Source of the DNA: Eublepharis macularius
Lineage: Eukaryota; Chordata; Lepidosauria; Squamata; Eublepharidae
Direction of reading: 5' to 3'
Length of the DNA: 64,000 nt
NCBI RefSeq assembly: GCF_028583425.1
Contig: NC_072807.1
Location: forward strand, 31,067,001 to 31,131,000
Under the pieces are notes generated by a model. The model did not search any database and was not told the DNA's origin. It was given only the letters and a program-made list of their open reading frames with translations. The position numbers and the translations under genes were made by a program. Each line of letters begins with the position of its first letter. Position 1 is the first letter of the stretch. Positions 45,301 through 56,500 of the stretch are shown piece after piece.

Positions 45301-48300
45301 TTATCAATCGTTTGAGGTGGATTTTTTGTTCCGCACACAAAAAAAATCCATTCCAAATGATCTATAAAGAGGATTGGAGTGCATTATCCAACATGTGCAG
45401 AATCACTCTTTGTCTGAAATATTGTTCCTGGGTTGATCCGTAAGCGTAAGAGACACTGTCCAAACACACTAAGGGGTGGACACATTTGCCTCTATCAATG
45501 GCTGTTAGCCAAATGGGATGTCTGTGTTTGGAGGCAGTGTACTCTCAAGTACCATTGAGTATGGTGGAGAGGGTGGATAACAGCAGGGAAGGCCATTTGC
45601 CTTCATGCCCTGCGTGTGGGTTTTGAGGAAACACCTGCATTTTGCGCCCTAAAAAAACAAGCCAATTTGTGTGCTCTGTTATGCACAAACCACCCATATT
45701 CTAAAGAAAGTCAGTTTGTAATCAGCTCTATTTTTCTCTCCTTCTCTCTGACAGGAAATAGAAATGTTCATGGACCGGTAAGTCAGTGTGAGTCTATGGC
45801 AGGTGTTTTCAAATGATCGTATCAATCCACCCTTGTAGCGCAGATGAATGTATTTACAGGAGCCACTTCTGGGTTTTTCCCTGTAGGCAGAGATTGGCAT
45901 CCCCCCTCCTTTGCTCTCATAACAACACTTGTATGCGGTTCAGAAGCCACCTAGGCAGGCTTTGGGTTTAAAACAAAAAAACGCATTTTCAGGTGTCTGG
46001 CACACTTATCCTGCGAAATGATTATGGGTCTGGGCGGGACATGTACAATATGCCATTTTTCATTTATTTTTGTATACATATTTATTTGGGTTGCATCTCT
46101 GCTAATCTTCCCATGTTGTTGGTTTCTTGTGTGCCATATCACACTGCTGATACATTTCTCATGATTTTTATATAATTCTAGTATCATTTTTATACCATGT
46201 ATTACTCACAATTTTAGGATATTTTAATGCCATTTATACTGTTATGCTTATCTCACTTCTCCGAGCGGTGAAAAGTTCCAGGGCCAGCGCATATTTGGGT
46301 GGCTTCCTTTTGGAGGAAAGAGCAGTGGAGACTTCGGACATTTTTGCAATATTTGCTGAATTTATAAATATACAGGTAGAGCATAGGTGGAGGCCAAGAG
46401 GCGTTCTTATAGGGCAAAACATCTGTTACCCCCACCAGATTCCAGAGGGAGAGAGAGAGAGAAAGAGAGAATGCACCTTTGATGTGCTTCATCCAACATG
46501 CACAGCAATGGCTGATGGCTTCTTGATCAAAGCCATTCAGTCACATTAAAGGATATTACCTCCAGCAATTAATTAGCCCATGCTGAGTATGATTATTCCA
46601 TTCAGATAGCTATGTCCAGTCATTCAGTTCTGGGGCTCCATTTCACTGGCGATTTCCACCTGCTGTTTATTCACCCAAGCACAGGCCTCCTCCCTTCAAA
46701 TGGGGAGGAGAGAGGGCTCACCTTTTCCTAGCTCTTGTAGATATTTTACAGAGCTATCAGGGGACCACCTCCCATTGAGGAGGCTTACAGTTCTTTTATT
46801 ACCAGTCAAGCCCCATACTATGACAAAACCATTCAAAATACAGACAAACCATTCAAAATACAGACAATACCATTCAAAATCAGAGCTCTGGTGCATACAA
46901 GAATGGCAGAAACTGTCTCATAACTTTAACCATGTAATAATATTTGAATCACTGAATATTTTCTAGAGCAATCCCCCCCTCCCCTCCCTGCACTATCGCA
47001 GCCTGCTAATGGTAGCTCCGCTAATTGTCTGTGCAGGGTGGAGAAGAAAGCACACCATTCCTCTCTAGGTGAATTGGTCTCAGGATCTGTAAACACAGGG
47101 CACTTCAAAGGACCAGTGCAATACATGGTGTGGAAGGAAATGAAGTCCATCCTCAGCCCAGGTAAGGCTGGATCCCGGTTGGTGTGGAAAGTACTGACAA
47201 GTTGCAGGTGACTTATGGCAACCGTGTAGAGTTTTCTAGACATTGCCTGCCTCTGTGTAACAGAGGTGTCCTTGGTGGTCTCCCATCCAAGTACTAATCA
47301 GGGCTGACCCTGCGTCCCTTCTGAGCTCTCACAAGATCGAGCTAGCATGGATACCCATAGTTAAATCAAACCAAAGTGGATTAAACACAAGGTCATGTTA
47401 CAGCTATGTTCAGAATTCCGCTTGTTCTTTAAGAAAATGAAACTAAAACCAACCTCACTCATTTAATTTAGAAGTTTCAGAGGAAAGGTGGCTGTGCTTT
47501 TTGGAGCAGCAATTCTGTTTGTGTAATAATTTCATTACTGGAAATATTTATGTTTATACTAGGGAGAGGAAAGACTTCTTTCAGTTAAAGGACACGAGGA
47601 GGCACGCAAATAAACAAGTGCTAATTTTAAAATTATTTGACAATTATTTTAGAGAATGAGACCCAAGCTTAGTGAGACAGTAGGAGATCTGTGAATGGAT
47701 CTTGTGAGGATTCTTTTAGGTTACAGGGCAGGTGGTGGGTTTAAACCAGTAAAGAAACAGAATTTGATCTAATTTAATCAGGGCTCATTTCGAGGGAGAA
47801 CACGGAGGAACGCAGTTCCGGCAGTTCCCCAAAGAGGTCACGTCAGGTGGCCCCACCCACTTGACTCAGCCATTTTAGGCCTGTTTCAGCCTGGATTGGG
47901 GCTGAAACGGCCCAGATCGGGCCTCTGATGGGCGGCGGATCGCTCTCCCACTCAGCAGCGGCCCAACCCTGACCATTTTGGGCCCCCTTATAGCCATTTT
48001 CAGCCCCCCTTTGCCATTTTGGGCCCAATTTCGGCCCTGAATGGCCAGAATTGGGTGCAAAACAGCCAGGATAGGTGATGCCAGGGGGTGTGGCATATGC
48101 AAATCAGTTATGCCAACGACACACTTCCGGCGATGGCAAGGGGTGTGGCATATGCTAATGAGTTATGCTAATGAGTTCCTCCAGCTCTTTTTCTACGAAA
48201 TGACCCCTGAATTTATGTATTTGGTGCATTTTTAAAACACCCTTCTTCTGCGGGAATGTATGTGGTTCTCCTCTCCTCCATTTTATCATCACAACAAGCC

Positions 48301-49084
48301 CGCAAAGCATGTTAGGGTAAGAGCCATTAGCTCGTCGTCATTGTAAGTTTCTTGGCTGAGTGGCATTTGAGCCGATGTCTCCCCACCTAGTTCAGCACTC
48401 TAGCCGCTCTACCACACAGGCGCAGCATACTATGTTTTGCGCAGTAAACTCCAGAGTGCCTTTTCCGTAAATCGTAATGAGCACTTTTTTCAATTGCTTT
48501 CCTATGCCTCAATTATTCTTTGGCTTCTTTATTAACCAGATATTTCCTTCCTGACTCTGGATCCCACAACGGCACATCCCAACCTGGTTCTTTCTGAAGA
48601 TTTGACCTGTGTGAGACATGATGATTCAAAGCAATCGCTGCCAGACACCCCAGAGAGATTTGACAGCAGCGTTTCTGTCTTGGGGTCCAAAGGGTTTACT
48701 TCTGGGAAGTATTACTGGGAAGTGAAGGTGGAGCACAAGACCAAGTGGACTTTGGGAGTTGTCAAAGAGGGCATTAACCGTAAAGGCAATTATGCATTGT
48801 CACCCAAAGCTGGCTACTGGCTTATAAAGCTAAGGAACAAGAACGAGTTGAAGGCTGTAGATACGCCTCCACGCTGCCTCACCCTGTCCAGCGTCCTCTG
48901 CAGAGTTGGGGTGTATCTGGATTACGAGGGGGGTCAGGTGTCCTTTTACAACGCTGACAGACTGACTCACATCTACACTTTTATGGACCATTTTACAGAG
49001 AAGCTTTACCCCTACTTCTGTCCATGTCTGAACGAATCTGGGGAAAACAGAGATCCACTGAAAATTGTGACTTTCAACCTGTAG
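42383..49084 (+). CDS. TRIM69: TRIM69: RING, partial B-box, coiled coil, PRY-SPRY; six coding exons
   Basis: Exons 42383-42880, 44224-44319, 44994-45227, 45755-45777, 47037-47161 and 48540-49084; 1521 nt, 506 aa plus stop, all junctions in phase. The 23-base exon (EIEMFMD) is a TRIM-family hallmark. RING residues C47, C50, C62, H64, C67, C70, C83, C86. A B-box-like segment keeps C120, H123, C139 and C142 but lacks the last zinc-binding pair. A coiled coil covers roughly 167-275 (EFLKLHQFLH, as in human). PRY-SPRY has LTLDPTTAHPNLVLS, YYWEVKVEHKTKWTLGV and VGVYLDYEGGQVSFYNA. Human TRIM69 is 500 aa, a centrosome-associated ubiquitin-ligase-type protein also linked to antiviral restriction. The first exon likely begins at 42353, after a pyrimidine-rich acceptor, so the 5' UTR has an upstream exon; the ATG at 42383 is in a good context. 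The in-frame ATG at 42308 is intronic by this model. Confidence 0.95.
43036..43312 (+). repeat. tRNA-derived SINE (family A), TRIM69 intron 1
   Basis: 'ggaattcagtttggtgtagt' to 'gtatataactcaaatgttgt' followed by a (TTA)n tail. Confidence 0.7.
45259..45408. mobile_element. 150-bp foldback MITE next to a TRIM69 splice donor
   Basis: GGCTGATTCCGCGCACGTTG at the left mirrors 'caacatgtgcagaatcactc' at the right, with 'ggataatgcact' in both arms. TTT flanks each side (45256-45258 and 45409-45411). It starts 31 bases after the donor of the 44994-45227 exon. Confidence 0.7.
47190..47347 (-). repeat. 5S-rRNA-derived SINE, minus, TRIM69 intron
   Basis: The reverse complement contains 'gatcttgtgagagctcag', 'agggtcagccctgattagta' and 'cttggatgggagaccacc', 5S-like, with a tail 'tgccataagtcacctgcaac'. 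Confidence 0.65.
47779..48209. mobile_element. hAT-like non-autonomous element (copy 1), TRIM69 intron
   Basis: Starts CAGGGCTCATTTCGAGGGAG and ends 'ctacgaaatgacccctg'. The 8-base flanks AATTTAAT and AATTTATG agree at 6 of 8. The interior has repeated 'ccattttgggccc'-type blocks and 'ggtgtggcatatgc' twice. A second copy with exact duplication lies at 52913. Confidence 0.8.
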
Positions 49085-49717
49085 ATGGGCCGTGAGCAAG
49101 AAGTCCGCACGCAAATCTCTTATGATTTGAATCTGTTGAGTGATAAAATGGAAGACCAGAGCCAGGGGACCTCAACCTGATGAACAGAGTCAGCTGGTAT
49201 CCCTGGACTTCTTTAGGGATCTGACTCAAGCCCTAATGCAGGAGTGACTTCTATCTATCTCTTCGTAATTGTGTGACGTTGGAGGGGAGTTGTGAGTTTG
49301 AGGAGAATGCTTGTACTAACCGCTCTTCGAAATAATAGCAGCAAAACATTCCATGGTGTTAATTTTGCAAAATAATTTTAACCTCTGTATAAATTGTCTA
49401 CCTATATATTTATTTATTTTTAAAATTAACCTTAGATAAGTTGAGTAGAGGAAAACACAAAGGAGGATGTCTTATTCAGAACAGAAATAAAAATAACAAA
49501 ATTTGATACTGTGCAATGACTGGAGTTTGTACAGTTAAAAAGTCTCCAATAACTGTTCGGTATCCCCCAATTCTTAAAACTTTCATGCATCCTTTGTCTT
49601 GCTTTGACTAAATCCAACAAAAGAACAATAATCTCAATTTTACACTTATGTTGGTCAGCCTCAGAGGGGCAAGTATTTATGTTTGCTCCTTGCATGCTTT
49701 AACCCAGTTTTGGGCTA

Positions 49718-49723
49718 AATAAA
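49718..49723 (+). terminator. Candidate TRIM69 poly(A) signal
   Basis: AATAAA about 630 bases after the TRIM69 stop. An earlier AATAAA occurs near 49486, so the choice is uncertain. Confidence 0.35.
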
Positions 49724-49904
49724 TGATTAATTAGATTAATTAAATGGTTAATTAGATTAATTAAATTACTAATTTGGATGGATTTATGCTAGAACGTGTG
49801 GTGATAAATCAAGCCCTGAATTTCACCATCAACTTGTACGTACAGAGACAGAGAGACAAATGTGTTTGTAGACGGATATGTGCATACGTAACTAGATACT
49901 GTAT

Positions 49905-50010
49905 TGAAATATAATTGATACTGGTTGTACTAATCTCATACTGTGTAATCCGCCTCGAGTCTCCGTTAGAAAGGCAGACTATAAATGACATAAATAAATA
50001 AATAGATTAG
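49905..50010 (+). repeat. CR1/L2-like LINE 3' end
   Basis: 'gttgtactaatctcatactg' then 'gtaatccgcctcgagtctcc' and 'aaaggcagactataaatgac' with (AAAT)n: the terminal part of the tail seen at 24140. Confidence 0.6.
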
Positions 50011-50499
50011 CAGTCGGTCACACAGATACATATGCAGACAGAAAGACAGATGTGTAGGTGATTAGCTGGATAATAAGTCACTCAGTGCTGTCATACACTG
50101 AAACTAAGCAGGTTGAAACGCTGCCAGTATCCAGATGGGAGACTTCCTAGGCCGCCCCACAGAGGGTTGACAACTTTTCAAACTGCCCCTGTGGCCATCT
50201 CTTTCCCAACAAGGTGAGCTGCCCTCCCAACTGGCTGGCTAGCCCAACTTTCATCTGTAACTTCTTGCCATGAAAAGCTTCACCAGCAGATCAAACCGCT
50301 GTGAAAAAAAATGGGAGCAGGCCAGGCCTTTTTTCTGATCAGTTGGCAACCCCCCATCCCTATGGAAGCTATCAGGAGCTCTTGTAGTGTGTGTGTTCAG
50401 GGGGGAGAATACTGTCTGTGCCTTCTTAGCGATCACACATTGTGTATACACACAGTGGAATCTGTGTGTGTGTTGTAGTGATTACATGTGAGACAAGCA

Positions 50500-50592
50500 C
50501 AGTGCGAGAAGTGGGCGGAGCGATGCCCCTTGTGACCCACTTGAGGGCTCCAAAGAAAAGGCGGGAAAGTGTGGAGGCGGCCTCAGAGCAAA
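50500..50592 (+). promoter_or_regulatory. TERB2 promoter with E2F-type site
   Basis: A small GC-rich patch precedes the TERB2 ATG. GCGGGAAA (50561-50568, reverse TTTCCCGC) is a consensus E2F site 24 bases upstream of the ATG, and GTGGGCGGAG lies at about 50512. E2F6-containing repressors are known to silence germline genes in somatic cells through this motif. Confidence 0.5.
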
Positions 50593-53500
50593 ATGTTTGG
50601 CGGCTGCCGGGGCTGGTTCTCCCAAAGTGTGGCCCGTGAGCTCTGTGACCTCTGGGGTGAGGGAAACCTGGCTGCTAGGGGAAGAGAGACACAAATTTCC
50701 CTCAGCAAGACTAACCCCAATGAGTGAGAAATGAAGGGAAAGACACAGTTATGCCCCATACAACTACTTAAAAATAATAACAATAATTTTATTGAGGGCG
50801 AATCAAGGCAAAATACAGTTAAAAACAGAGATATACCGCCCAATTGGCACAAAATTTCAAATTATTAGTATGATGTTCATCTAACGAGGCAGAGAATTCC
50901 TGACAAGATTAGTAAAATATTAGTATAGAAAATGCTTATTTTCAGTCAGCCAGCAGGCTGTGGCTGACAGTGTTGTTTAGTGGTTAGTGTGTCAGAGAAG
51001 AACTTGAGAGACCCTTGAAGTTCACTGGATGACTTTGAGGGCCAGTAATTTTCTCTCACACCTACCTCACAAGGTTGTTGTGAGGGTAAAATAGAGGAGC
51101 TTTTGGGACAAATGGCAAGATAAAAACAAGATAGTTGAAAATAACACGTTGCAATATGATTTAGTAAACATCCCTTACTTCCAAAGAGACAACAAAGTAG
51201 AGCAATAAATCTTTAGTTTTATCAGAGGGCCACGTCCCACAAAGCAGACCGCATGTGGACCTACTACCATAAACGTTGCTCCTCCTAGCCACCTCTCTTG
51301 CCTTTGGGTTGGCAACTGGTAGGCCAGCTGTATGGTTGCCAAAAAGCTAGCAAATCTAGCCTGTTGAACTATCTTCAGGAGACCAGATCTGCCCCCAGAG
51401 CCTGCAGTCGCTGCTTCGTATTCTGCATAGAGTTTAGGATATACCCCCATTCTTCTCTTTCTCAATCATGCCTCGTTGTGATGGCCTACCCAGAAACAGA
51501 TTCCTCAGCCTTCAATATGAAAACGACTATATTATACCCCCTATCTTAGGGGGTGATCTAAAGTTGTCATCTTTACAACCAACCTCTGCAATGGTACTTT
51601 TAACAACAGCTTGTTGTAGAAGATAAAAGGAAGTTACAGAAGTAATCTAGCTGTGGTAACTAGAAACGTTTCACCAGCTTAATTTCCTGTGTAGAGACTG
51701 CCCTCTCCTGGATTGAAGAGATCGTACAATGTTAATTCATTATTGTAACTTCAAGCTCCACTACTATTACACAATATGTGGGGCTGCCTTTGAAGACAAT
51801 GCTGAATTTTCAGTTGCTGCAGAATGCGGCTACTTATCTCCTGACAAATGTTGAGAGATACAATTGAATTCAGCTTCTATTACATCAACATGCAATTGTG
51901 CCGACTGACTGCATGTTTCTCAACCTATTAAACCCTTCACAGCCCACAGTCCCTCATATTTTATAGGTCATGTAGCCCAACCTCCTATTCAGTGTAGGAA
52001 ATCCAGTCTATTACAACACCTTGGCTGACCAGTCCCTAGGTGTAAACCCCCAGAGAGGGATGCCACCTCATCTAGTTAATTGGTTCCATTGTTGAACCAC
52101 TCTTACAGTGAAATCCTAAACAGATTTACTACAGTCTAAGCCCATTGATTTAAGGGGGCTTAGACTGGAGTAATTTGGCTTAGGATTTCATTTCAGTAAG
52201 TTTCTCCTAACATTTGGCTGCCCTCTTCTGAACATGTTGCAGTTGGTCTATATCTTTCTTAAAATGCAGCACTTTAATTTGACACATATCTCCAAATGAG
52301 GGCTCAGTCATACAGAGTAGATTGGAGCTGTACCTTCTAAGTGACCTGCATGCCACGCTTCTATTAATGCAGCCTAAGATCTGGGTACTAAAAGCATACA
52401 CTATTGAACACTCCAATTCTATGCGACCAAATCAAAACACTGGCATTTTCCTTCAGTTGCTGAAAGGGGAGTGATCACAAATCAAGAGGAAGCCGATTAC
52501 CTGTTCAGCAGTGACGCTGCCCACCCTGATACGAAAAGGTATATTTGTGTCAAACAGAAACACGAGAAAAAAGACTGTTCAAAGTTTACAAGATAAAAGA
52601 GGCTTGCGACTGCACAGATAACATGTAAAAAGAAAGGACAAAATTCTATTTTTTGCCCATTCTCAGGTTCTGTCATTAGCCAGGCTGACATGGGAATTCA
52701 TCAAACACAGTCTGTTAACTGAACGCTCCTGAAAGCAAAAATGTATTTTGAAACACTTTGCATATAGAAAATAAAAGGCAAAATTTCTAGCCTACCATTC
52801 TTCCTCATGTTCCAGCTTTCTACATGAAGCTATTTTTTTGGTATTGAGGATCATTCAGTCATGAAGCCTCTAACTGTAGACCGAACTGGTGCTGTCTAGA
52901 CGTAGATTTACTCAGGGCTCATTTCGAGGGGGAATGCACAGGAGGAACACAGTTCTGGCAGTTCTCCAAAGAGGTCACATGCCAGGTGGCCCCGCCCACC
53001 TGACTCTCAGCCATTTTGGGCCCATTTCGTCCTGGATTGGAGCCAAAACGGCCTGGATCAGGCCTCTGACGGGTGATGGATCACTCTCCTTCTCAACAGC
53101 GGCCCGATCCTGACCATTTTGGGCCTCTTTTTGGCCATTTTCAGCCCCTTTTGCCATTTTGGGCCCAATTTTGACCCTGAATGGCCAGGATTGGGTGCAA
53201 AACAGCCAGGATAGGTGATGCCAGGGGGTGTGGCATATACAAATCAGTTATGCTAATGAAACATTTCTGGTGATGGCAAGGGGTGTGGCATATGCTAATG
53301 AGTTATGCTAATGCGTTCTTCCAGATCTTTTTCTACGAAATAACCCGTGGATTTACTACCTCAGTAAGTGTTACAGGGCCAAATGATATTGGGGGAGCCA
53401 TAATCAGATTTCCACAACCATAGTTTAGACGTAAAAAGCAGCGTCAGGAGCAGAGGGTAGGATTTGGTTCAGAGCTGTGGTACTGGAGATACAATGGCCA

Positions 53501-56500
53501 GATCCACGGCACCCCAAATGCCATGGGGTGCCATGATGTCTCGTGGGGTGGGGCCTACTGATGTCTCACTGAATACTGCTACTGGTGGTGGTAGTAGCAG
53601 TTGTTCCACATACCACTAAGAATTGGATCCCGTGGAGGATTTCCAAGAACAGAAGAGAGTGGTGATTTCGTTGATCTTACCTGCCCATTACAGATCTGTG
53701 ACTTCCATGCTGTTTGGTCTTGGGGGTCCTTCTATCCCACAACAGCAGCATTTGGGAGGAGGGTATTTGGAGCTACAGCTGGAGTGAAACAATTGTGCTC
53801 CTCTGCCAGAAATCCTTTCCATCAGAGGAAATGGCCACAGGATCCGAGCCAACTGTGAATGTGCGTAGTCACAAGTGGCTTTGTAGACATGGACCTTAAC
53901 CTCCCCCACCCCAAATAAGTTGGAAATCAACTGTTTCAACATTAATTTAAAGCAATAATGAAAACAATTGCAATTGATGGTTTACTATTTGTTCTTAAAA
54001 ATATCCCCCCCCTTCTTCCTCCTCTAGAATACATGAGAGCTTAGATTATCTAGAAGACAGAATCGAGGTTTTTCATTCCAATTATCTCAATGCAAGCACC
54101 AACTCTGAAATTAAAATCACAGTGCCACTGGGACATTTCCTTCTTCCACCTGCCTGCTTACAAGAAGGTTAGTGGGTGTGTGTGTCTCTCTCCTTGTGGA
54201 AATGAATTGTCTGAAACATTACATGTAATCAGCAAATATGCAAAGACCCTAAAGGTTTTTCCTATGTAATGTTACATAAAAGATTGTGCTTGGAAACACA
54301 TATGCTGTGTGGAAATACATAAAATTGCACTGAGCCATGATTGTTTTTGCATTCAATACAGAAATTAGAAAACAAATTGGCAGTTTTATATGGGAGCAAA
54401 TAACTGAACCCCTGAAGCCTCAGGTAAGACAAGTATCTTGCATGTAAACAATTCTTAAATTTCTATTTTAAGTTCTCTATTTTGGGTTGTAATTTTGTTG
54501 TTTGCAGTTTTAAAATTTTAGTTTTTGTAGACAACATGGAATATTACCTGATTTGAAATCATAATGGCCGTTTCTACACTGTCTCCCCCTCCCCCAAAAT
54601 AGCGCAAAACTTATGGAACGACACCCCTTCATGGCGCAATTTTCCATCATGACTTCGCTTCGTGGCGCGTTTTCTGACATCATCACACCACGAAGCAAAG
54701 TCATATCAGGAAATCGTGCCATGAAGGTGCGTCGTTCCATAAGTTTTGCGCTATTTTTCGGGAGGGGGAGAAGACGCATGAAAACAGCCCTCGATCGCAT
54801 TTCCTTCCTTTTCTTCTCTTCCTGCTTCACTGCAATGGCTAAGTCTCTCTCTACACGAGACTCCTCAGCACATGTTAATCAAGTGTGAGGAGACTCAATG
54901 TTAGCCGGGAAGGGTAGTTTAAAAAGAGAACAGACAGAGATGGTGCCTCAGAGGGTTTGTTAATCTCATCTTCACCTCCTGGCAGGCACTGTCAATTTCA
55001 CCTCTCCAGTCTAAAACTGTGTGGGATCACAACAACCAGAGGGGAGGGAGGAATGGAAATGGGCTGGAGCTGCCTTTCAGAGACAGGCTTGGACCTGGAG
55101 ACATTCTAATGGGCTGAAGTTTCCCTTCTGGCATTTCACAGCCCCTTCTTTTGCCCTGCCACTGGCTTTGTCTTTTTAAACTACTCTTCCTGGCTAACAT
55201 TGCATCTCCTGACATGTGTTCTTCATGTCAGATGTCTCCTGTAGAGAGACTGTAAGAGGATGAGCTATGATCAGTCAGGCCCCTGGTTCAAATTTTGTTT
55301 TTGCAACAGACACACTCTGGGCCAAGCTAGAGGTGCAGGTTTTTTTAAAGTTCCCTCAAGTTCCCTGCAGCTACATAGCAGCTTTGGGGAATAGCTGTTA
55401 AAAATAGACCCTAAATGGCCTCAGAATGCCTCCGTGGGGGGAGGAGGGGCTCCTCCCTCCCCTCTCAAGATGGTTTCCCCTGTCAAAACAACAGGGGAGG
55501 GAGCTTTTTCCGTGTTTTTTTCTGTTCCATGTGGAGTATTCTGTGCACATGGAGCAGTAAGAACAGGGGTGGGGGACTCCTCCCATGCTATAGTGACAGG
55601 GATATGGCCTGTGGAGGCATTCTGAGGCCACTTGGGCTCTCTTTTATTTTTTAACAGCCATTAACTTTTTAACTGTTGTATGACTGTGGAAGCCTGAGAG
55701 CCAAACTACAAGTGACGTCTGACACAGGTTGGACACTTGTCAGCTTCCCTCAAGTTTTGATGGGAAATGTAGGCGTCCTGGTCTTACAGCTTGGCTCGCC
55801 ATTACAGCTGTAAGACCAGGATGCCTACATTTCCCATCAAAACTTGAGGGAAGCTGACAAGTGTCCAACCTGTGTCAGGCGTCACTTGTAGCTTGGCTCT
55901 GAGTTGAATCTGCAGAACCCAGACCCAAATCTTTAAAAACTTGCATTTGCCCTCTGTGGCTTTAGGCAAGTTTGTCTCCTTTAACTCCCACCTGCAGCAG
56001 GGGGCCAATTATACTACTGTAAGGATTACAACAATATAAAGTATGCATGCAAAGTCCTTTGAACGTTGAAAATGCTATATAAAGACCAATAATTAGCTAT
56101 TTCCATCTAACTGTCCCTTTAGCCTTGTAAAGCTGCAAGTGTGATCCAATACACATAAAAGGCTCTGCATTTTTGCACAAAATGGGACATAGGGCAGCAA
56201 TGATTCTCCCACAAAGTGGTAAAAGACTCCAGTGCTATAACATTAATCTATGGATTCAAAGCTACTGACCTGATTTTCTAGTTTTCTGGTTTGAATCTCA
56301 CTCCTACCATGAGCTCAGTAGGTGGCCTTGGATAAGCCACTCCTCTCAGCCCCAGCTTCCCAGCTGTATTGTGGGGATAATAATAACACTAACTTGTTCA
56401 CCACTCCGAGTCTAGAAGAGCAGTATATAAGTGCAGTATCATCATCATCATCATTATTATTAGAATAAAATCGCATTGTCGATTTTGTGCAGAGCTTTAA

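Noticed and set aside
53688-53942. Segment reading SETIVLLCQKSFPSEEM, tried as TERB2 exon 2
   Set aside because: Only a scattered match and wrong phase; the segment at 52457-52538 matches TERB2 far better and fits phase on both sides.
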